From a virus: a stretch of 64,000 bases of DNA. This document shows, piece after piece, positions 59,472 through 64,000 of the stretch. The translations under genes and the position numbers were made by a program. Position 1 is the first letter of the stretch, and every line of letters starts with the position of its first letter. The notes beneath the pieces were generated by a model. It did not search any database. It was not told where the DNA came from and worked only from the letters and a program-made list of their open reading frames with translations. Location of the stretch: the IMG/VR virus record IMGVR_UViG_3300031857_000091, positions 19,431-83,430 of that record, one strand, 5' to 3'.

Positions 59472-59500
59472 TTGATACTTTTAAAAGTATCTGCTATGGT
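59472..59500 (+). promoter_or_regulatory. Promoter with shared operator (copy 3 of 5)
   Basis: TTGATA at 59472, 17-bp spacer, TATGGT at 59495. The spacer carries GATACTTTTAAAAGTATC, a perfect 18-bp palindrome and the best copy in the window. GTAGAGGAGTAAACAACC follows. Confidence 0.8.
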
Positions 59501-59535
59501 AGAGGAGTAAACAACCAACAGGGATTGAGGATTAA

Positions 59536-59913
59536 ATGAAACGAGAATTAAGCACTGACTTTATTGGGACAAGAGTTCGTGTTTACCGGAATCTAAGAAA
59601 CGGGCTAATGTCCGTACAAGCTTATCTGGGGAAAAAGTGGCTAGTAGTAGGTCACGTAGAGTCGCTCTTGCTTTACGATGCTGAATTCAAGGTGTCAGAA
59701 GCAGGAAGAAAGCGAGTTATTGAACAGAAGCGTAAAAACGTGCACGCTTTTGTATATGGAGAGTTGGCAGACATCAATACTGATGTTGTATTGCCAACCA
59801 AAGCATTTTACAACCCATACAAGTACAAGACTTTTGTAACTGAAAGCCTAGGAAGGGTCGACGCGGTAAACTGCGCTTCAATATCAGCTATTAAAGGCAT
59901 AACAATTTTGTGA
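59536..59913 (+). CDS. Hypothetical basic protein under the shared operator
   Basis: A 125-aa basic protein with a beta N-terminal half (VRVYRNLRNGLMSVQAYLGK) and strong GAGG ribosome site. It stands between an operator promoter and a terminator as a single-gene unit. Function unknown; the basic surface could bind nucleic acid. Confidence 0.6.
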   Translation: MKRELSTDFIGTRVRVYRNLRNGLMSVQAYLGKKWLVVGHVESLLLYDAEFKVSEAGRKRVIEQKRKNVHAFVYGELADINTDVVLPTKAFYNPYKYKTFVTESLGRVDAVNCASISAIKGITIL

Positions 59914-59937
59914 TTTTTTAGTCAGCACCAAATAACT

Positions 59938-59980
59938 AAATCTCCAAATAAGAAAATTTCTAATCTTGTTTGGAGATTTT
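59938..59980. terminator. Terminator of a repeated type
   Basis: AAATCTCCAAATAAGA with a matching TCTTGTTTGGAGATTT arm. The same terminator, with slight changes, recurs at 61339, 61678 and 63588. Confidence 0.85.
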
Positions 59981-60030
59981 TTTATAGTATTATTGCCATT
60001 AATCACAAAAAGCTTTTAGGAAGTATCCCG

Positions 60031-60435
60031 ATGACCTCCCACAAACAATTAGTCTTAGCAATTAAATACATAGACACATTAAGGGCAGTCCATGGAGACA
60101 ATCTACAAGAGTTGCCAGAGCACCTAAATTCTGTTTATGCACAAGAACTTGTAAAAATCTTGACAAAGAAGCCAGAAAATATAGAGTCGCGATGTCCTTT
60201 CGCTAACGAGAACAATGATGTTACTCTTTATGACTTGATGAAAAAATATAATCTATCAAGAGCGGGACTCTATCGACGTTTAAAAGGATTATGTATGACC
60301 CCAGCTTACTACAAAAATAATGTAGGATTTTTTACAAGAAACCAAGTAGAGCTTCTAGACAAATTAGATGATTGGAGAAATAAAAACCGAAACGGAACAT
60401 TTACGGAATTTTGTTTTATTTATAATATCTATTGA
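60031..60435 (+). CDS. HTH-containing hypothetical protein
   Basis: A 134-aa protein. The middle part VTLYDLMKKYNLSRAGLYRRLKG near residues 70-92 is a clear helix-turn-helix followed by MTPAYYKNNVGFFTRNQVEL, as in MerR or phage regulators. TTAGGAAG precedes the ATG. It is convergent with the methyltransferase gene, overlapping seven bases. Confidence 0.6.
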   Translation: MTSHKQLVLAIKYIDTLRAVHGDNLQELPEHLNSVYAQELVKILTKKPENIESRCPFANENNDVTLYDLMKKYNLSRAGLYRRLKGLCMTPAYYKNNVGFFTRNQVELLDKLDDWRNKNRNGTFTEFCFIYNIY

Positions 60436-60962
60436 TTTATAAGATGCCAGATAGTTCCCATATCGGCAAAAACCGCCCTAAATCTTTCTGGATGTTGACC
60501 AAGGTAAATCAGAATAGATGTATGGGGTGGTGATTTCTGGGGACAATACCCTTGACTATCAGCATGGTAGATATCGTAAGCAATTCGTTTATGTGGGATA
60601 CAAACCCATTGATTAGTTAATAGGTCAGAGGCTATTCTAAGTATCTCCATGTTAAATGCCAGGAAAATAACCGAGTCTATTTCCCCCTTTCTATATTTGT
60701 TGACAGCAGCGGTAAACCAGATTGACTGAGAGCTTCTATTATTTATCTTGCCCCCTGGGGGATTAAGAAAAACATTCCCGCACCATTCTCTGTCTAACCC
60801 GTCAACATCAAAATATTGTTTAGCCTGAACCCTCTCAAGATTAACTTTTTGGCAGGTAGCCGGGTCTGTGTCTATCACCCCGTTAAAAACTAGTTTCACT
60901 TTGTCAACAATTGATAACGGGGTGTAGTGTTCGTTAGTCAAGCTTAGGTGCTGTGGAATCAA
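60429..60962 (-). CDS. Phage DNA N6-adenine methyltransferase
   Basis: A 177-aa enzyme of the phage Dam-like group. EHYTPLSIVDKVKL near residues 11-24 and DTDPATCQKVNLERVQAKQY at 31-50 are followed by the catalytic motif NVFLNPPGG at 63-71 and VIFLAFN near 97-103. It methylates adenine in DNA and may protect phage DNA from host restriction. Its upstream region carries four 21-bp repeats that may regulate it. Confidence 0.85.
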   Translation of the reverse strand: MIPQHLSLTNEHYTPLSIVDKVKLVFNGVIDTDPATCQKVNLERVQAKQYFDVDGLDREWCGNVFLNPPGGKINNRSSQSIWFTAAVNKYRKGEIDSVIFLAFNMEILRIASDLLTNQWVCIPHKRIAYDIYHADSQGYCPQKSPPHTSILIYLGQHPERFRAVFADMGTIWHLINQ

Positions 60963-60998
60963 GGTGATACTATTTTAAATAACTTTTATTACGACCAA

Positions 60999-61082
60999 AC
61001 TCCGAGCATAATGAGACTAACTCCGAGCATAACTTTAATAGCTCCGAACATAATGAGAGTAACTCCGAGCATAAGGAGAGTA
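60999..61082. repeat. Four 21-bp iterons upstream of the methyltransferase
   Basis: ACTCCGAGCATAATGAGAGT-like units start at 60999, 61020, 61041 and 61062, each exactly 21 bp apart (two helical turns). The fourth also forms a hairpin with ATGCTCGG at 61086-61093, which could end transcription. Placed between two minus-strand genes, they lie upstream of the methyltransferase start. Confidence 0.75.
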
Positions 61083-61108
61083 ACAATGCTCGGGTATTCT
61101 TTTGTCAG

Positions 61109-61279
61109 CTAAATAGTGGGATAGAAAACAGTTTCAATAAAACTTTTCTTAAGAACAAATCTGGGATTACGTGCACTAGTTTTATCTGGGATGATAAAAA
61201 ATACGTTTTCCCAGATTTGAACTTCTTTGATTGCAATACCGAGATATTCTTCTAAAAGTGGTTTGATATTGAATGACAT
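61109..61279 (-). CDS. Hypothetical small protein
   Basis: A 56-aa protein with a strong ribosome site (AAAGGAGGCTAATG) before the ATG at 61279. An N-terminal helical half and a beta half with ENVFFIIPDKTSARNPRFVL. No family recognised. It is transcribed toward the iterons. Confidence 0.5.
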   Translation of the reverse strand: MSFNIKPLLEEYLGIAIKEVQIWENVFFIIPDKTSARNPRFVLKKSFIETVFYPTI

Positions 61280-61338
61280 CATTAGCCTCCTTTGATACAA
61301 ATCTTTTTCTATTTTAATCCTACTCTTCTAGTAACTTA

Positions 61339-61379
61339 GTCTCCAAGCAAGAAAACTTTTAATCTTGTTTGGGGATTTT
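61339..61379. terminator. Terminator of a repeated type
   Basis: Copy of the stem-loop at 59938, with TCTCCAAGCAAGA and TCTTGTTTGGGGA arms and a T-run. It is not next to a plus-strand gene end, and lies ~70 bp before the tRNA-like RNA. Confidence 0.75.
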
Positions 61380-61447
61380 TGTGTCAATTCATTAAATCCC
61401 AGATAGTGTCAAGTCCGTAAAATTGTCGTAAATGCTATAATAAAAAT

Positions 61448-61524
61448 GAGCAGTGTGGTGTATTAAAATTAGCACAGGGGACAAGCTCTCCCCGTGATTG
61501 AGGTTGAATCCTCAACGCTGCTCA
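61448..61524 (+). ncRNA. 77-nt tRNA-like RNA
   Basis: The segment can fold as a tRNA: acceptor GAGCAGT with GCTGCTC and a final A; a D-like stem GTG/CAC; an anticodon-like stem GGGGA/TCCCC with a seven-base loop CAAGCTC; and a T-like arm TTGAG/CTCAA around GTTGAATC. A -10 box TATAAT lies six bases before the first nucleotide, so transcription would start at position 1. It departs from a normal tRNA: no T at position 33, no GG in the D loop, an eight-base T loop, and CCA not encoded. GGGGACAA could also pair with TTGTCCCC at 61543-61550. A degenerate tRNA or tRNA mimic is the best reading. Confidence 0.55.
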
Positions 61525-61677
61525 GGACAACCGCTACTCTATTTGTCCCCAATCTTATTGTGCAGTGAAAATAAGCAATGACGTTTACATCCTTGTTGCC
61601 CCCAATGAAAAGCAACTCTTGTAAAGAGAATACCATATTCCGGTGTGCGATCGCTGATTAATCTTCTCTTAATAACC

Positions 61678-61721
61678 AAATCTTCAAGCAAGAAAACTTC
61701 TAATCTTGTTTGGGGATTTTT
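61678..61721. terminator. Terminator in the duplicated antirepressor leader cassette
   Basis: Third copy of the repeated terminator. It begins a ~120-bp block (terminator, promoter-like TATAAA, class A leader) that is nearly identical to 63588-63709. Confidence 0.8.
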
Positions 61722-61743
61722 GTGTGATAGTATAAACAAATAA

Positions 61744-61799
61744 ATCACCGCGAACTGAAGTAGTGTCGAGCTACTCCGTCGCACTCTGGTGATAACCCC
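61744..61799 (+). promoter_or_regulatory. Class A leader RNA before the intact antirepressor gene
   Basis: TCACC/GGTGA, GCGA/TCGC and AGTAG/CTACT form three coaxial helices; AACCCC follows, and the start codon is 26 bases further. The nearest possible -10 is TATAAAC at about 61730, so the RNA would open the transcript. Confidence 0.8.
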
Positions 61800-61824
61800 A
61801 AATACTAGTTGGAGCTAATAAAAT

Positions 61825-62580
61825 ATGCTAACTGTTTTTCGTACCGAAATCAAGATCGGTAATCAGGTCACTTTTGCTTATTCTGCCAACGAAATCGATT
61901 CTAATGGAAATCCCATTAATTATCTAAATAATGTGCAACTAGCTGAATTGATCGGATTGAATAAAACCACAGCGTTGCAAACGAGGATGTCCGAGGAGCT
62001 GAAAGTCATGCTAGGCAAGGACTGGACAGCGGTGCAAGGACAATATCAAATGACTTCGGGCGGGAAGACAAAAGTATCTCTTTGGACTGCTGATGATTGC
62101 ATTATCTATTGGACGTACCATGCTGAGAAAGGTAATAAAACAGCATTTAAATTAATCTGTGCATTAGCTGCAACTAGTCTTGACACAATCATTAACGACG
62201 CTTTTAACCGAGACTATAAAAAAGGTCAAGCTGAGTCTTTGACTAATGCCAGATTATTAGGCAAGGTCAAGCGACGTGAGTTAACCGATGCGATTAAAGA
62301 TTATATCCCCCGCCATAACAAGTCTGCTGACTACCAAAAATGGATATATCCCAACATTACCGATGCTATCAATCTAGGTATTTTCAACCGACGAGCATCT
62401 CAGCTAAAAGAGGATTGGGATACCAAGAATCCACGGGACAGTATGACAGAGATTGAGCTTGATTACGTTAAACAAGTGGAAGATTTAGCATCTCGCTTGA
62501 TTGACCAAGATGATATCGAGCCATTGAAAGCGTCAATAGAAGCTTTGACTCGGTTAATTATCCCGGTGTGCGATCGCTAA
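61825..62580 (+). CDS. Antirepressor-family protein (intact copy)
   Basis: A 251-aa protein. The N-terminal ~60 residues (FRTEIKIGNQVTFAYSANE, NYLNNVQLAELIGL) are shared with the truncated gene at 49758; the C-terminal 40 with the relics at 27679 and 61637. The middle has KLICALAATSLDTIINDAFN and a region ending in YIPRHNKSADYQKWIYPNIT. The overall plan (DNA-binding start, helical body) and shared leader with KilA-N genes suggest a phage antirepressor, but I do not recognise a named domain. Confidence 0.65.
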   Translation: MLTVFRTEIKIGNQVTFAYSANEIDSNGNPINYLNNVQLAELIGLNKTTALQTRMSEELKVMLGKDWTAVQGQYQMTSGGKTKVSLWTADDCIIYWTYHAEKGNKTAFKLICALAATSLDTIINDAFNRDYKKGQAESLTNARLLGKVKRRELTDAIKDYIPRHNKSADYQKWIYPNITDAINLGIFNRRASQLKEDWDTKNPRDSMTEIELDYVKQVEDLASRLIDQDDIEPLKASIEALTRLIIPVCDR

Positions 62581-62666
62581 TCTCCTAATTGATTGGCACG
62601 CTAAATAAGTAAAGAATTAATCTTGTTTAGCGTGGTATAGTTTTACAAACACAAAAAAGAAAAGAT

Positions 62667-63563
62667 ATGACATTTTCAATAATCCGGCAAAAGATTGATC
62701 AAAAGAAATTTGAGAGTTTTGTATTAACAGTCACTCCAGACTTAGCTCAATATATATTGACTCATCACAATATCTCCAATAACAGAAAGATTTCATTAAA
62801 TAAAGCAAGGCTTTATGCTGACTGCATGAATCAAGGGGTTTGGATGATTGGAGATTCATTAAAGTTTGATATAGAGGGGATGCTGTGTGATGGGCAACAT
62901 CGCCTAAAAGCTGTTACCATTTACGGTGCTTCTGTTGATTTTTTGGTTACGGTTGGGTATGAACCCAGATCTGCGCAGGTTTTGGATAGAGGAAAAGCGA
63001 GAAGCTTACCAGATGTTGCAGCTTTAAGGGGAGACGACTGGATAAAGCCAATACATTTAAGTACCTTTAATTCAATGTTTTATACAGGGAAATGTGATTC
63101 TCGCAAGTCCAGTCTTTTATCGGATGATTACAGAATTCAGTGTTTGAATGACTTAAAAGAAGGGATTCTATTTGCCAGTCAAAAACTTGGAGGGACAAGA
63201 GCAATTCGTTGCTCAGCTTTTCGTGGGGTTATAGCAAGAGCTTATTATGCAGACAAGTTTATAGAAAGAGGGTTATTGTTGAATTTTCTTCTTTTCTTCT
63301 ATGGCTATGATCCAAAAGAAAGTCCTGAATTGTTTGACCAGGATTTTTTGACGTACTCTTCTGCAATTATTATTCGATTAAGAGAATTTTATTTGGCAAA
63401 TAATTGGAGCAGATATGGAACACTAGAAGGGCGAGGGCAACTTGAAACAAAAGCTTTTCTTGTTCAAAATGTTTTAAAAAATTATCTTGAACAGACAAAT
63501 GTCAGACAATTGAGGTTATCAGAAGAGATTCTATTCCCCTCTAAACTGATCGATTCTATCTAG
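62667..63563 (+). CDS. ParB-like DGQHR-domain protein
   Basis: A 298-aa protein. LNKARLYADCMNQGVWMIG near residues 44-62 and the motif MLCDGQHRLKAV near 72-83 are typical of the ParB/sulfiredoxin-like DGQHR proteins of phages, which bind nucleotide near the Arg. The C-terminal 150 residues are helical and of unknown role. It may act in DNA modification or partition; the phage group has no agreed function. Confidence 0.6.
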   Translation: MTFSIIRQKIDQKKFESFVLTVTPDLAQYILTHHNISNNRKISLNKARLYADCMNQGVWMIGDSLKFDIEGMLCDGQHRLKAVTIYGASVDFLVTVGYEPRSAQVLDRGKARSLPDVAALRGDDWIKPIHLSTFNSMFYTGKCDSRKSSLLSDDYRIQCLNDLKEGILFASQKLGGTRAIRCSAFRGVIARAYYADKFIERGLLLNFLLFFYGYDPKESPELFDQDFLTYSSAIIIRLREFYLANNWSRYGTLEGRGQLETKAFLVQNVLKNYLEQTNVRQLRLSEEILFPSKLIDSI

Positions 63564-63587
63564 GTTGATGTGTCTTACCAAATAACC

Positions 63588-63631
63588 AAATCTCCAAGCA
63601 AGAAAACTTCTAATCTTGTTTGGAGATTTTT
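63588..63631. terminator. Terminator in the second leader cassette
   Basis: Fourth copy of the repeated terminator, 25 bp after the DGQHR gene. It has a perfect AATCTCCAA and TTGGAGATT pairing. Confidence 0.85.
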
Positions 63632-63653
63632 GTGTGATAGTATAAACAAATAA

Positions 63654-63709
63654 ATCACCGCGAACTGAAGTAGTATCGAGCTACTCCGTCGCACTCTGGT
63701 GATGACCCC
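63654..63709 (+). promoter_or_regulatory. Class A leader RNA before the right-end gene
   Basis: Two substitutions separate it from the 61744 copy, one in the loop and one after the outer helix. All three helices are intact and ACCCC follows. Confidence 0.8.
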
Positions 63710-63733
63710 ATAACGAACATTGAGGTTAAACAA

Positions 63734-64000
63734 ATGGTATCACATCCACGTGCTGAAATAGCGATTGTTAAAATCGGTCATCTTGAATTCGAGGGCTTGA
63801 TGTTACCCGACGGGACTTTTGGAATAGCAGTCCCTCAGCTTGCTCAAATTTTTCCTTACTTTCAAGACTTCCAAAATCAAGCGTCAAAAATGCTAAAACG
63901 CTTAATGGGAGAAGGTTTTAAGACTACCAAAGTTAAAACCAAATTTAACCGCAACGCAACATTGATGATAGACCTGCAATCTTTTTTAGCCGTAGTTAAA
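63734..64000 (+). CDS. Antirepressor-like gene, cut by the window end
   Basis: At least 89 codons, open to the last base. It is a paralogue of the protein at 39740-40390: MVSHPRAEIAIVKIG against MVSYPRAELATVCIG, then GTFGIAVPQ. TTGAGGTTAAACAA gives the ribosome site. The two paralogues confirm that the shorter start of the 39740 gene is right. Confidence 0.7.
   Translation, partial: MVSHPRAEIAIVKIGHLEFEGLMLPDGTFGIAVPQLAQIFPYFQDFQNQASKMLKRLMGEGFKTTKVKTKFNRNATLMIDLQSFLAVVK

Noticed and set aside
61448-61524. Functional standard tRNA gene
   Set aside because: No T33, no D-loop GG, abnormal T loop; kept as tRNA-like RNA only.
61539-61784. 81-codon minus-strand frame
   Set aside because: It covers a terminator and a leader RNA that are conserved on the other strand.

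Overview
The window is a stretch of a tailed-phage genome, or a phage-derived plasmid or prophage, whose host is almost certainly a cyanobacterium. The host call rests on more than twenty copies of the cyanobacterial HIP1 palindrome GCGATCGC, a stand-alone copy of the C-terminal domain of cyanobacterial DnaX, a PEP-CTERM exported protein, and AT-rich codon use. No rRNA or ordinary host housekeeping operon is present. Virion genes (portal, large terminase, major capsid, cement protein, prohead protein, head-morphogenesis protein, head-tail adaptor, tail tube, tail chaperones, fibres, endolysin) leave little doubt that this is a tailed phage. No tape-measure protein and no replicative DNA polymerase are visible, so the genome probably continues beyond both ends.

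Layout. 0-6 kb: one arm of a ~380-bp inverted repeat, a RecB-like nuclease, two tail proteins, the sliding clamp dnaN, a GIY-YIG protein and the DnaX-C protein. 6-10 kb: accessory genes, a C5-methyltransferase relic, a PEP-CTERM protein, and a BRO-type antirepressor gene broken by a tnp-less IS605-like element. 10-14 kb (minus strand): head module. 14-21 kb (plus): a 1528-aa fibre protein and partners, then a LamG protein and a subtilisin-like protease on the minus strand. 24 kb: ribonucleotide reductase R2. 25-28 kb: a repeat array, the portal operon, and an antirepressor relic. 28-32 kb: small genes, a second IS copy, tail tube, and an XRE-type regulator. 32-38 kb: helicase partner, dnaB, thyX, dcd, tmk. 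37.7-39.7 kb: a second repeat array and terL. 40-43 kb: antirepressor-like genes and tail chaperones. 43-47 kb: neck and adhesin genes. 47-51 kb: dnaG and small genes, ending at the second inverted-repeat arm. 52 kb: a hairpin array in front of a DUF4054-type adaptor gene. 53-56.5 kb: a CRISPR effector (Cascade) operon cas6-cas8-cas7-cas5 with no cas3, cas1 or cas2. 56.5-64 kb: endolysin, a protein with an SSB-like tail, an adenine methyltransferase, a tRNA-like RNA, and two duplicated antirepressor cassettes.

How it works together. The phage brings replication parts that plug into a host polymerase III holoenzyme (clamp, primase, helicase, DnaX-C) and a set of enzymes that raise dTTP and deoxynucleotide supply (R2, ThyX, Dcd, Tmk). 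Regulation seems to rest on shared cis elements. Five small genes have nearly the same promoter, with a GACACTTTTAAAAGTGTC-like palindrome inside the spacer. Six KilA/BRO/antirepressor-family loci carry the same three-helix leader RNA. The portal, terL and DUF4054 genes each lie behind a 300-550-bp noncoding block of reiterated motifs. The Cascade operon, with no nuclease and no recognisable array in the window, is the most striking accessory system.
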